A stretch of 64,000 nt of DNA. It comes from CAWBQO01 sp963790965 (GTDB lineage Bacteria; Bacteroidota; Rhodothermia; Rhodothermales; DASSAV01). Made by a program: the position numbers and the translations under genes. The stretch is from NCBI GenBank assembly GCA_963790965.1, contig CAWBQO010000005.1, forward strand, positions 1 through 64,000, in the 5' to 3' direction. The stretch's first letter is position 1; every line of letters begins with the position of its first letter. Below the pieces are notes generated by a model. The model was not told the DNA's origin. It did not search any database and was given only the letters and a program-made list of their open reading frames with translations. Shown in pieces: positions 51,457 to 60,047 of this stretch.

Positions 51457-52578
51457 CTACCGGTAAAGAATCTCAACCGCCTGCGTGGGCGGCTTCTGCG
51501 CGTTGCGCACGGCCACGGCCGCTGCCGTCTCTTCGGCCAGCACCCTGAAGGCCTTAGCCGATTGGCTTTCCGGCTCGGCTATCACAATGGGCTTGCCCTC
51601 GTCACCCCCTTCGCGAACTGCCTGCTCGATGGGCACTTCGCCGAGAAATGACACGCCGAGGCTCTCGGCCAACCGGCGCGCGCCGCCCTGCCCGAACAGG
51701 TGGTACTTGCGGTCGGGCAGGTCCGGCGGGGTGAAGTAGGCCATGTTCTCCACAATGCCGAGCACGGGCACGTTCACGCTGCCGAACATGGCCACCCCCT
51801 TCCGCGCGTCCGAGAGCGCGACTTCCTGCGGCGTCGAAACGATGATGGCACCGGTCAGCGGCACTGTCTGCACGATCGTGAGCTGGATGTCTCCCGTTCC
51901 CGGCGGAAGATCGAGCACGAGGTAGTCAAGCTCGCCCCACTCGGCGTCACCGAGGAACTGGCGCACCGCGCTCGAAACCATCGGGCCGCGCCAGATGACG
52001 GCGCGCTCTTCTTCGACCAGAAAACCCATCGACAGCACGCGGACCCCGTAGCGCTCGAGCGGCTCGATCTTTCGGCGCTCGTTCACCCGCGGCTTTTCGC
52101 CCGTGAGGCCAAACATCGTCGGAATGGACGGCCCGTAAATATCCGTGTCCACCAGCCCCACGGCGTACCCCTGCTGCGCAAGCGCAATGGCGAGGTTCAC
52201 GGCCACCGTGCTCTTTCCGACGCCCCCTTTTCCGGAGGCTACGGCAATATAGCTGACGACGCCCGGCGGCACTTTCGCCTCCTGCTTGCCGCCACCCGTT
52301 ATCTCGATATCGTCGCCGAGACCGATCATTCCTCCGTCCGTCTCCACCGCGATATGCACGTCGGGGCCGAATGCCGCCGCAAGTGCTTCCCGGCACAGCC
52401 GCGCCACGTCACGGGCGAAGGCGCTTCCCGGGTCCGGCAGCACCACCGTAAAGCGGATTTCCTGTTCAGAAACCGACAGGCTGCGGATGCGGTCGAGGCG
52501 AACGATGCTCTTCTTTCGCTTCGGGTCAATGACGGTGGAGAGCGCCTTTAGAACGACGCTCGGCGTAGGGGTCATCAT
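51457..52578 (-). CDS. Mrp/NBP35-family iron-sulfur carrier ATPase (ApbC type)
   Basis: The 373-aa product has an N-terminal MIP18/DUF59 domain (about 5-90) and the deviant Walker A motif VASGKGGVGKSTVAVNLA. Also present are DTDIYGPSIPTMFGL, WRGPMVSSAVRQFL and LPPGTGDIQLT. It is thought to carry or transfer Fe-S clusters. The CxxC pair normally found after ENM-x-YF is replaced by TPPDLPDRKY, as in Bacteroidota homologues. It lies 57 nt downstream of rpiA on the same strand. Confidence 0.93.
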   Translation of the reverse strand: MMTPTPSVVLKALSTVIDPKRKKSIVRLDRIRSLSVSEQEIRFTVVLPDPGSAFARDVARLCREALAAAFGPDVHIAVETDGGMIGLGDDIEITGGGKQEAKVPPGVVSYIAVASGKGGVGKSTVAVNLAIALAQQGYAVGLVDTDIYGPSIPTMFGLTGEKPRVNERRKIEPLERYGVRVLSMGFLVEEERAVIWRGPMVSSAVRQFLGDAEWGELDYLVLDLPPGTGDIQLTIVQTVPLTGAIIVSTPQEVALSDARKGVAMFGSVNVPVLGIVENMAYFTPPDLPDRKYHLFGQGGARRLAESLGVSFLGEVPIEQAVREGGDEGKPIVIAEPESQSAKAFRVLAEETAAAVAVRNAQKPPTQAVEILYR

Positions 52579-52635
52579 ACTTCTGTTTGGATGTTCGCCT
52601 GTCCCTATTCCCCGGAACCGATCCTTGTTCCGGCT

Positions 52636-53328
52636 TCAGCGCTTTTGCAGATGCTCCACGCTTCCATCTTCGCCGCCAACGAGCACGTCGGTCGCCATGC
52701 CGATGAACAGGCCGTGGTCCAGCACCCCGGGCAAGTTGCGAATCTCTTGCGCCAGTCGGGCGGGATCGGTGATGCCCGGAAAGCGCGCGTCAATGACCCA
52801 CAATCCCTGGTCGGTCACGACCGGACCATCCTTCGCCTTGCCCATGCGCAACACGGCATCGGCTCCCAGGCGCTCCAGACTGCGCCCGACCGTCGGCGCG
52901 GCCATCGGGATGACCTCAACAGGGACGGGGAAGTTCAGCCCAAGCTTCTGCACGATCTTCGACCGGTCGACGAGCACGACGAACCGCTTGCCGAGCGCGG
53001 CCACAACGCGCTCGCGTGTTTGCGCGGCACCGCGTCCTTTGATCAGGTTGAAGGCCGGGTCCACCTCGTCCGCGCCGTCGAAACAGAGGTCGAGGCTATC
53101 TACCTCATCCAACGTGACAAGGGGAATGCCGACCGTTCGCGCGAGACGCTCGGAGAAGAACGAGGTCGGCGTCCCCACGATGCGAAGTCCTTCCTCCACG
53201 ACCCGTCGCCCGATTGCGCGAATGCCATAGGCCGCCGTCGAGCCGGTGCCGATGCCGATCTGCATCCCGTCCTCGACCATCTCCGCGACGCGGTCGCCCG
53301 CGCGCCGTTTCGCTACGTCTTCCTCCAT
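52636..53328 (-). CDS. rpiA: Ribose-5-phosphate isomerase A
   Basis: Interconverts ribose-5-phosphate and ribulose-5-phosphate in the pentose phosphate pathway. The ATG at 53328 gives 230 aa with GIGTGSTAAYGIRAIG, TPTSFFSERLA, LCFDGADEVDPAFNLIKGRGAA and the KxxGxxxPVPVEV segment, which together form the RpiA active site. A TTG 12 nt further upstream is less likely. mrp follows in the same direction. Confidence 0.95.
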   Translation of the reverse strand: MEEDVAKRRAGDRVAEMVEDGMQIGIGTGSTAAYGIRAIGRRVVEEGLRIVGTPTSFFSERLARTVGIPLVTLDEVDSLDLCFDGADEVDPAFNLIKGRGAAQTRERVVAALGKRFVVLVDRSKIVQKLGLNFPVPVEVIPMAAPTVGRSLERLGADAVLRMGKAKDGPVVTDQGLWVIDARFPGITDPARLAQEIRNLPGVLDHGLFIGMATDVLVGGEDGSVEHLQKR

Positions 53329-53633
53329 ACCCGCCCACAACCTGTTCCAGATCCATCTACGCGGACCACCCGCGCCCGGCGATGGTCAAGATAAGCGAAA
53401 AGACAAGGTGAGCCAAAGCCTCGATGCGTCTCAGTCTGTACGAGCGGCCGTCGATGAGGTACAGGCGTGCCGCTCTCCTTCGATCGCCCGCTCCCCCTGC
53501 CAGGGCGTCACGTCGTGAATGGATCTGCCCTACTGTCCGCAGCCGGCCGGGAGGAGCACCCCAGCGTTCTTGCTTTCTTCCACAGAATTGATTAAATAGT
53601 TGACGGGGGACTATTTACCAGCCGCGTACCAGC
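53329..53633. other. Gap between rpiA and the sulfatase gene
   Basis: A 305-base gap between divergent genes. No gene, strong hairpin or consensus promoter was found. An AT-rich patch at 53585-53615 just before the sulfatase ATG (TTGATTAAATAGTTGAC) is a plausible promoter area but fits no consensus well. Confidence 0.45.
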
Positions 53634-55421
53634 ATGCATCGGATTCTACTTCGCTCCTTCAGAACCTTCTGCTCTCTCGTCGTGCTCCTGATCCTCGCCG
53701 CGCCGCCTGCGCGTGGCCAGTCGCAGCCGCCCAACGTTCTGCTTGTGCTGACCGACGACCAGGGCTGGGGCGACGTTCACGCGCATGGAAACTCGCTGAT
53801 TGAGACGCCCACTATGGACCGCCTCGCCTCTGAGGGGGCGTCGTTCGCGCGGTTCTATGTCAGTCCGGTCTGTGCGCCCACCCGGGCATCGCTTCTGACG
53901 GGCCGGTACAGCCTGCGGACGGGCGTGCAGTGGGTGACGCGCGGCCTGGAAACGATGCGGCCCGAGGAGGTCACGATCGCGGAGGTCTTTCGGGATGCGG
54001 GCTACCGTACGGGCATCTTCGGCAAATGGCACAATGGCGAGCACTATCCATCGGATCCGGCCGGACAGGGTTTCGAGCGTGTCTTCGGCTTCACTGCCGG
54101 GCACTTCAACAACTATTTCGATCCGGTTTTGAAGAGCGATGGCACGCGCGTCAGAACTGAGGGCTTCATTACCGACGTGCTAACGGACGCTGCGATCGCG
54201 TTCATCGAATCGAGTCAGAGTCGTCCGTTTCTTGCCTACGTACCGTTTAACGCACCGCACAGCCCATTTCAGGCGCCGCAGCCGTTGTTCGAGAAGTACA
54301 AAGCACGTGGCCTGGACGATAAAACGGCGGCCGTCTACGCCATGGTCGAGAACCTTGACGACAACCTGCAAAGGCTCCTCGCCACGCTCTACCGGCTTGG
54401 AATCGCGGACAACACCATCGTCGTTTTCATGACAGACAACGGTCCGAACGGCGAGCGGTACAACGGTTTCATGCGAGGCATCAAGGCGAGCGTACATGAG
54501 GGTGGCGTCCGCGTGCCGCTATACGTCCGCTGGCCGGGTCGCGTGCCCTCTGGTCGGATCATCACGCAGATGGCGGCTCACATAGATCTGTTGCCGACGC
54601 TTGCCGAACTCACTGGCGTCAGGCTTCCGGATTCGCTCTCTCTGGACGGCCGAAGCCTGGTTCCGCTGCTCACCGGCGACGGGGGCGAATGGCCGGATAG
54701 AATGCTGTTCTTTCACCACTCCCGCGCGGAAATCCTTCAGCGTTATCCCGGTGCCGTCCGCACGGCCGACTTCCGCCTCGTGCGTGAGACGCCGGACGAG
54801 TGGCAACTTTTCAACCTTCGCGCCGATCCAGCCGAACAGGTAGACGTGAGCCGTCTCTTTCCTCGTATGGCCGACAGTCTGGCGCGAGCCTATGACACGT
54901 GGTACGACGGTGCGGCAGCCGGTTTGCGGGGTTCTCCGCCGATTGCGGTAGGCTACGCGGCGGCACCGACGGTCGAGCTGCCGGTTACGGAAGCCATTGT
55001 CAGCGGCAACGTGCATTATGAGGGCGGCAGCGGCTGGGCGAACGACTGGCTCACGGGATGGATCGGCGGGGAAGACCGGGTCTGGTGGGATCTGGACGTG
55101 AAGCAAGCCGGGCGGTACCGGGTGGAGGCCTTGTATACGGCACCTGCGAGCAGCATCGGGGCAAAGGTCTTCGCCGCGTCCGGCGGCCGTGAGACCAGAG
55201 GCGTGGTCAGAGAGGCGTATGATCCGCCGCTCCTGCCGAGTCCTGACCTGGTGCCGAGAGGGGAGGTATACGAGAAGGAATGGGCAACGCTGGACCTGGG
55301 CATATTGCCGCTGGCGGAGGGACCGCAGACGCTTACTCTTCGAGGCGTCACCCGGCCGGGAGGCTCCGTCATGGACCTGAAAGCCATTCGCCTCGTTGCG
55401 GTCGCCCCTGCCCGCCGGTGA
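53634..55421 (+). CDS. Exported S1-family sulfatase
   Basis: The 595-aa product has a signal peptide (about 1-29) and the alkaline-phosphatase-like sulfatase fold. Metal ligands are in NVLLVLTDDQGWGD (Asp41/42), and the formylglycine motif is CAPTRASLLTG (Cys80). Later come GIFGKWHNGE, PHSPFQAP and VVFMTDNGPNGE. The Cys type requires FGE- or anSME-type maturation elsewhere in the genome. The last ~130 residues are a beta-rich, CBM-like extension (GRYRVEALYTAPASSIGAKVF). It desulfates a carbohydrate or other ester; the specific substrate is unknown. A FucP-type transporter gene follows by 37 nt. Confidence 0.92.
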   Translation: MHRILLRSFRTFCSLVVLLILAAPPARGQSQPPNVLLVLTDDQGWGDVHAHGNSLIETPTMDRLASEGASFARFYVSPVCAPTRASLLTGRYSLRTGVQWVTRGLETMRPEEVTIAEVFRDAGYRTGIFGKWHNGEHYPSDPAGQGFERVFGFTAGHFNNYFDPVLKSDGTRVRTEGFITDVLTDAAIAFIESSQSRPFLAYVPFNAPHSPFQAPQPLFEKYKARGLDDKTAAVYAMVENLDDNLQRLLATLYRLGIADNTIVVFMTDNGPNGERYNGFMRGIKASVHEGGVRVPLYVRWPGRVPSGRIITQMAAHIDLLPTLAELTGVRLPDSLSLDGRSLVPLLTGDGGEWPDRMLFFHHSRAEILQRYPGAVRTADFRLVRETPDEWQLFNLRADPAEQVDVSRLFPRMADSLARAYDTWYDGAAAGLRGSPPIAVGYAAAPTVELPVTEAIVSGNVHYEGGSGWANDWLTGWIGGEDRVWWDLDVKQAGRYRVEALYTAPASSIGAKVFAASGGRETRGVVREAYDPPLLPSPDLVPRGEVYEKEWATLDLGILPLAEGPQTLTLRGVTRPGGSVMDLKAIRLVAVAPARR

Positions 55422-55458
55422 ACACGCTGCGCTGATTTAGCCAAGTGAACCTATCCTC

Positions 55459-56826
55459 ATGACTGAGCCGAACAAGACGGCGTCCGCCGCTTCTTCTTCC
55501 CCGGCGTCCTACCGTGTGGCCTTTGCGGTCGTGACGACGCTCTTCTTCATGTGGGGCTTCATCACGGTCCTCGTCGATGCGCTCATTCCGCGCCTGCGAG
55601 CCGTGTTCGAGCTTTCCTACTTCGAGGCGGGGCTTGTTCAGTTCGCCTTTTTTACGGCTTACTTCGTCTTCTCAATTCCCAGCGGTTTTCTGATCGCGCG
55701 GATTGGCTACAAGCGAGGCGCGGTCGTGGGGTTGCTCACGATGGCGGTGGCGTGTCTCCTCTTCTATCCGGCTGCCGCATTCCGCGTGTTCGGCATCTTC
55801 CTGCTGGCCATGTTCGTGCTCGCGGCGGGCATCACGGTGTTGCAGGTAGCGGCGAACCCGTATGTCGCTGCGCTCGGCTCGCCCCGCACGGCCTCGTCGC
55901 GGCTGAATCTGTCTCAGGCCTTCAATTCGCTGGGAACGACGATTGCGCCGCTTGTCAGCGCGACGTTCATTCTCGGCTCGACCGTACTTGGTTCGGAGCA
56001 GATCAAGGCCATGGCCGAGGCCGACCGCCTGGCGTACTACGTCGCTGAGGCCGGAGCGGTGCAGGGACCCTTCCTGGTTCTGGCTGTGGTGCTGGCCGTT
56101 CTGGCCGGACTCTTCGCCGTGTTCAGTCTACCCCGGATTCTGGAGGGCGGCGAGCACGCCTCAGGGTCGTACCGTCGGGCCGTGCGCTTTCCGTATCTCC
56201 TGCTCGGCGCCGTCGGCATCTTCTTGTACGTCGGGGCCGAAGTGACGATCGGGTCTTACCTTGTCAATTACTTCCTTTCCCTGGACGTCGAGCGGCTCGT
56301 CGGCGGCAGTGGCGCAATGCGGGCGCTGGCGGAGATCCTGGCCGGCGAGAACCTGGAAGCGCTCAACCCCGCCCGGCTGGCGGGGACCTTCGTCTTTTTC
56401 TACTGGGGCGGCGCGATGGTGGGCCGTTTCGTTGGCGCCGCGCTCTTGCAGCGTGTTCGGCCGGGCCGACTGCTGGCCGTCTATGGGATCGTTGCCGTCG
56501 CTCTTCTGGGCGTTACCATGCTGACGAGCGGCCTCGTGGCGATGTGGTCGATCCTTGCCGTGGGCCTCTTCAATTCCGTGATGTTTCCGACTATCTTCAC
56601 GCTTGCCATCGACGGACTGGGCGAACACACGGCGCAGGGTTCCGGGATTCTGTGCACGGCGATCGTCGGTGGGGCCATCATCCCGCCGCTCTATGGGGCG
56701 CTGGCGGACGGCTTCGGACTGCAGGCGGCGTTCCTGTTGCCGGTGGCCTGCTACCTTTACGTCATGTTCTACGGTCTGCGGGGTGCCCACATCGGAAAAA
56801 CCGCCTCGCCGGCAGTCGCGAGGTAG
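55459..56826 (+). CDS. FucP/GluP-type sugar:H+ symporter (MFS)
   Basis: The 455-aa product has about 12 membrane segments and the FucP-family signatures: TTLFFMWGFITVLVDALIPRL, VQFAFFTAYFVFSIPSGFLI, AANPYVAALG and LNLSQAFNSLGTTIAPL. The family imports L-fucose, glucose/galactose or related sugars with protons. Downstream of the sulfatase and in the same orientation, it may import the sugar freed by desulfation/hydrolysis of a sulfated glycan; that link is inferred. Confidence 0.93.
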   Translation: MTEPNKTASAASSSPASYRVAFAVVTTLFFMWGFITVLVDALIPRLRAVFELSYFEAGLVQFAFFTAYFVFSIPSGFLIARIGYKRGAVVGLLTMAVACLLFYPAAAFRVFGIFLLAMFVLAAGITVLQVAANPYVAALGSPRTASSRLNLSQAFNSLGTTIAPLVSATFILGSTVLGSEQIKAMAEADRLAYYVAEAGAVQGPFLVLAVVLAVLAGLFAVFSLPRILEGGEHASGSYRRAVRFPYLLLGAVGIFLYVGAEVTIGSYLVNYFLSLDVERLVGGSGAMRALAEILAGENLEALNPARLAGTFVFFYWGGAMVGRFVGAALLQRVRPGRLLAVYGIVAVALLGVTMLTSGLVAMWSILAVGLFNSVMFPTIFTLAIDGLGEHTAQGSGILCTAIVGGAIIPPLYGALADGFGLQAAFLLPVACYLYVMFYGLRGAHIGKTASPAVAR

Positions 56827-57102
56827 ACCCTTGCGGTGCGACCCACACGTAGTCCCGATGCCGAATCGAGGACGCCGCCGAAAACGAGCAGATCGGCCGC
56901 GCGTACGCCGTGCTTCGGAGTCTCTCGCCGTTCATTCTCGATCATCAGGGCCGGTACCTGCGGTTTTGGCGGGCCGTGCCCGTGTCCGATGCATGGCTCT
57001 ATACCGGTGCGAACGGAGCATTGCGGACCGCAACGGCCAGGCAGGGGATTTAGAGGGCTTCGTCATGGTCGGCGGCGGCGTGTTCAGCCGGAGAGGTCAG
57101 GA
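56827..57102. other. Gap with a possible decayed coding remnant
   Basis: In the plus-strand frame 56853-57053, 66 codons are open, ending QGRYLRFWRAVPVSDAWLYTG...TARQGI before a TAG. No ATG precedes it, and a stop is immediately upstream (56850-56852). The composition looks protein-like, so it may be the tail of a lost gene. I do not recognise it. Confidence 0.35.
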
Positions 57103-57384
57103 TCACACGTCGCCGGCCGCAGGGGCCTTATTCTCGCCGCGTTCCGCATACCAGACGGGCGGATCGTAGCCGTGGCCTCCCCACGGATTGCACCGCAGGA
57201 TGCGATGCACGGCCAGAAGCCCGCCCTTCGCCGCGCCGTACTTCTTCACGGCCTCGACCGCGTAAACGGAACAGGTAGGCGTATAGCGGCAGGCATTTGG
57301 CAGATGCGGCCCGAGCACGGCCTGGTAAAACCGCACCAGCCCGATTAGGATGAGCGATGGAATCTTCTTAATGGCCGTAAGCAT
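57103..57384 (-). CDS. yidD: YidD membrane protein insertion efficiency factor
   Basis: The ATG at 57384 gives 93 aa with the YidD signature: IGLVRFYQAVLGPHLPNACRYTPTCSVYAVEAVKKYGAAKGGLLAVHRILRCNPWGGHGYDPP. It has an N-terminal amphipathic/hydrophobic helix and helps YidC insert membrane proteins. Cysteines of the C-RYTPTC-S and RCNPW motifs are conserved. It is not beside rnpA/yidC here. Confidence 0.95.
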   Translation of the reverse strand: MLTAIKKIPSLILIGLVRFYQAVLGPHLPNACRYTPTCSVYAVEAVKKYGAAKGGLLAVHRILRCNPWGGHGYDPPVWYAERGENKAPAAGDV

Positions 57385-57449
57385 AGCGCAGCATACACGA
57401 GGGTTGTGTAGCGTCAATGCGCCCTGGTTTGCACGGTTCCGACTCTGCC

Positions 57450-58199
57450 CTACCGCTCCGCGCTGGTTCGCGAAACACTCGGGCGTACCGGCCGCGCGAC
57501 CTTTCCGATAAGCCGCGACGAGAACCGGTGGCGGATGCGCGTGGTCGATGCGGCACGCCGCTCCTCGATCCGTTCCTCCGCGCCGGCAAAGTGGCTCCCG
57601 GCCGTTTCCATCGTGGCTTCTCCTGCATCCACGCCGTTAAAAAAGCGAAAGCGCTGCGGGTCGATGCCGAACCCGGCGACGTCCACCGGCGCGTCCCCTT
57701 CAGCCCAGACGGGCGCTGCGCCACCCGGCATGGAAACGGGACTATAGAAGTGCCGCGTCTCGATGCTGAAAGGCCGCTCGGACGCCGGCGCTTTGTAAAC
57801 GTCCAGTGCAATGCCGAGCGCCTGCCGCCAAGGGGCCGAGACCGTGTTCTGGTTGAATCCCAGGATCTCCGTCCGCCGCGCCGACGGCTCGTTGAAAGCG
57901 CTGAACTGCTTTTTCTCGAGCACGACGTCCCGGTAGTTGCGCCCGCGAAAGCCCGTCTCGACCCGGTTGCGCACCACCCACGCGACGAGACGCTGCTCGT
58001 TGGCGCGGTCGGCCTCGGAGTAGAGGCATCGCGCGAGCCAGAGCACTTCGTCCATCTCCATGGGCGAAAGTCGCTGCAGCCGCGAAGCGGTTTCCGTAGG
58101 CGCGGCGTGCCACGAAGTGTCCGGCGGTGCCGGCGGCGCGGCAAGGACGGGCACACTTACGAGCAGGATCAAAAGCAGAATGGCGGTCAAAAGGCGCAT
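57450..58199 (-). CDS. Exported SleB-like cell wall hydrolase
   Basis: The ATG at 58199 gives 249 aa with a signal peptide (about 1-20). A Hydrolase_2/SleB domain follows: LWLARCLYSEADRANEQRLVAWVVRNRVETGFRGRNYRDVVLEKKQFSAFN. The Glu of SEA (about residue 62) is the presumed catalytic acid. The family cleaves peptidoglycan glycan strands, usually as a lytic transglycosylase. It ends with an Arg-rich tail (about 205-249), part of which may be disordered. It lies between yidD and the divergent hisI gene. Confidence 0.85.
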   Translation of the reverse strand: MRLLTAILLLILLVSVPVLAAPPAPPDTSWHAAPTETASRLQRLSPMEMDEVLWLARCLYSEADRANEQRLVAWVVRNRVETGFRGRNYRDVVLEKKQFSAFNEPSARRTEILGFNQNTVSAPWRQALGIALDVYKAPASERPFSIETRHFYSPVSMPGGAAPVWAEGDAPVDVAGFGIDPQRFRFFNGVDAGEATMETAGSHFAGAEERIEERRAASTTRIRHRFSSRLIGKVARPVRPSVSRTSAER

Positions 58200-58427
58200 A
58201 GCAGACGGGCTTCCCAGAATGGCAATCGGTGAAGGCCTACGCAACGCGCGTGCCACCCTGCAGGGTGCGCCTTGCGCCCCGGAAGCGATGACAGAGCGGC
58301 ACAGTAGGAAAAAACGTCCGCCTTTTGGCTCCCACGCGCGGAAAGGGTGGAACCGCAGACTGCCTAAGGCGATAGCGTCAACCCGGCGGGACCGCCTCGC
58401 CTTTCCATTCCAAATCAACAGTACACC

Positions 58428-58838
58428 GTGGCTTTCCAAACGTCTCAGGTAGAAACCCTTCTCTCCCAGGTCAAGTACGACCAGAACGGCCTTGTCCTCG
58501 CCATCGCTCAGGACGAAGCCTCCGGCGATGTGCTCATGGCCGCTTACATGAACGGCGACACCCTCCGCCGCACGGTCGAGACGGGCACGATGACCTACTG
58601 GAGCCGCTCCCGCAAGCAGGTCTGGGTGAAAGGCGAAAGCAGTGGCAATACGCAGGAGGTTAAGGAAGTGCGCATCGACTGCGATGGCGACGCGCTCCTT
58701 TTCAAAGTCGTGCAGCATGGAGGAGCTGCGTGCCACACGGGTCACCGCAGCTGCTTCTATCGCAGCTTGGACGATGCCGGGTCGCTGAACGAGGAGGGCA
58801 CGCCGCTCTTCGACCCGAAGACGGTCTACGGCTCCTGA
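58428..58838 (+). CDS. hisI: Phosphoribosyl-AMP cyclohydrolase
   Basis: Third step of histidine synthesis, opening the ring of PR-AMP. The 136-aa product reads from a GTG (58428) and contains GLVLAIAQDEASGDVLMAAYMNGDTLRRTVETGTMTYWSRSRKQVWVKGESSGNTQ, then VKEVRIDCDGDALLFKVVQHGGAACHTGHRSCFYR with the zinc-binding cysteines. The HisE domain is absent, so it is the monofunctional form. It overlaps the convergent Nudix gene by 13 bp. No other his genes are nearby. Confidence 0.95.
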   Translation: MAFQTSQVETLLSQVKYDQNGLVLAIAQDEASGDVLMAAYMNGDTLRRTVETGTMTYWSRSRKQVWVKGESSGNTQEVKEVRIDCDGDALLFKVVQHGGAACHTGHRSCFYRSLDDAGSLNEEGTPLFDPKTVYGS

Positions 58839-59335
58839 TCTCGTCCCTCTTCTGCAGGAATTCTTAGCTCCGGCGGGATCGTACCTTCGCCGAGCATCGC
58901 AGCGACGAGGCCAAGTAGCCGGCGCTGCTCCGGCCAGGTGAGAAGCGCTGCAGCCTCTTCGGGCGTGAACCAGCGGGACGTATCGTGTTCGCGCGAGAGC
59001 ACCGGTGTCCCCTCGAAGGCGGCGGCAAATGCGGGAATGAGGTTTATTCGGTCGTGCTGCCATTCATAGAAGGCGTTCACCGAAGGCACGGACCAGAAGG
59101 TGGAAGGGCGGCAGCCGGTCTCCTCCTCAAGCTCGCGCAGCGCCGCCTGCCACGCTGTCTCCCCGCGCTCGATCTTTCCCCCGACCATCCGCCACTGGCC
59201 TGCATAGACGATTCCCGCGGCACGCCGAAGGAGCAGAAAGCGAATGCCTTCTCTGCTCAAACGATAGACGTACACGTCCACCACCCGCACGGCTGTCGTA
59301 GGCCCCACGGAAAGCTTACCGTCCCTGCCCGTCAC
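58826..59335 (-). CDS. Nudix hydrolase
   Basis: The 169-aa product carries the Nudix box GGKIERGETAWQAALRELEEETGC (G-x5-E-x7-REUxEExGU pattern). A preceding strand, FLLLRRAAGIVYAGQWRMV, and a following segment, WSVPSVNAFYEWQHDRINLIPAFAAAFEG, complete the fold. It hydrolyses a nucleoside diphosphate derivative of unknown identity. Its start overlaps the end of the KDPG aldolase gene upstream by 20 bp, indicating co-transcription. Confidence 0.93.
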   Translation of the reverse strand: MTGRDGKLSVGPTTAVRVVDVYVYRLSREGIRFLLLRRAAGIVYAGQWRMVGGKIERGETAWQAALRELEEETGCRPSTFWSVPSVNAFYEWQHDRINLIPAFAAAFEGTPVLSREHDTSRWFTPEEAAALLTWPEQRRLLGLVAAMLGEGTIPPELRIPAEEGRDQEP

Positions 59336-59990
59336 GCACGCTTGCGACGAGCGTACGCGCGCGCTCCGTAAGTGCGGCGTAATCCTCCGAATCGATGAGC
59401 GCCTTGTCGAGTAGCGCGCTCCCTACGCCGACGGCGCACGCGCCTGCCCGGATCCAGTCGCCCGCGTTTGTGAGGGAGACGCCGCCCGTTGGCATGAGGC
59501 GAAGGTGCGGCATTGGCGCCTTGATGCCTTTGAAGAAGGCCATTCCCAGCACATCGGCCGGAAACACCTTCACCACGTCCGCCCCCGCTTCCTGCGCCAG
59601 GAGGCACTCGGTGGGCGTGAACGCGCCGGGCATGGCAGGGACGCCGTGCCGGTGCGCCTCGTCGATGATTTCCTTCTTGAAAATGGGACTGACGACGTAG
59701 CGCGCGCCGGCCTCAATCGCGCGCCGGGCCGTGTCCGCGTTCAGGACCGACCCGACACCGACGACCACCTCGTCCCCAAGCTCGCGCGTGACCTGCTCGA
59801 TCATCTCCAGCGCATTGGGGACCGTCATGGTAACTTCAATGGCCGAGACGCCTCCTTTGTGAATGCTCTCCGCAACCCGTACGAGCTTTCGGGAATCCGT
59901 CATGCGGATCACCGCGACGGCCCCGATCTCAAGGAGCCTACCAACGGTCCGATCGCGGCTTTCTTTGCCGCCTGCTGCCTCTGCGTTCAT
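59316..59990 (-). CDS. eda: KDPG/KHG aldolase
   Basis: Class I aldolase of the Entner-Doudoroff and related pathways. The 224-aa product has GAVAVIRMTDSRKLVRVAESIHKGGVSAIEVTMTVPNALE, VGVGSVLNADTARRAIEAGARYVVSP, PGAFTPTECLLAQEAGADVVKVFPADVLG (Schiff-base Lys in VKVFP) and LMPTGGVSLTNAGDWIRAG. It splits 2-keto-3-deoxy-6-phosphogluconate to pyruvate and glyceraldehyde-3-phosphate. No edd gene is nearby. Confidence 0.94.
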   Translation of the reverse strand: MNAEAAGGKESRDRTVGRLLEIGAVAVIRMTDSRKLVRVAESIHKGGVSAIEVTMTVPNALEMIEQVTRELGDEVVVGVGSVLNADTARRAIEAGARYVVSPIFKKEIIDEAHRHGVPAMPGAFTPTECLLAQEAGADVVKVFPADVLGMAFFKGIKAPMPHLRLMPTGGVSLTNAGDWIRAGACAVGVGSALLDKALIDSEDYAALTERARTLVASVRDGQGR

Positions 59991-59998
59991 CTTCTTCG

Positions 59999-60044
59999 AT
60001 AAAAAGAGAAGGCGTTCGGGGCAGCATGGCCACCGAACGCCTTC
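59999..60044 (-). terminator. Rho-independent terminator of tig
   Basis: GAAGGCGTTCGG (60008-60019) pairs with CCGAACGCCTTC (60033-60044). On the minus strand the hairpin lies 3 nt after the tig stop and is followed by TCTTTTTATC. The U run overlaps the region before the eda ATG at 59990. Confidence 0.75.
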
Positions 60045-60047
60045 GGG

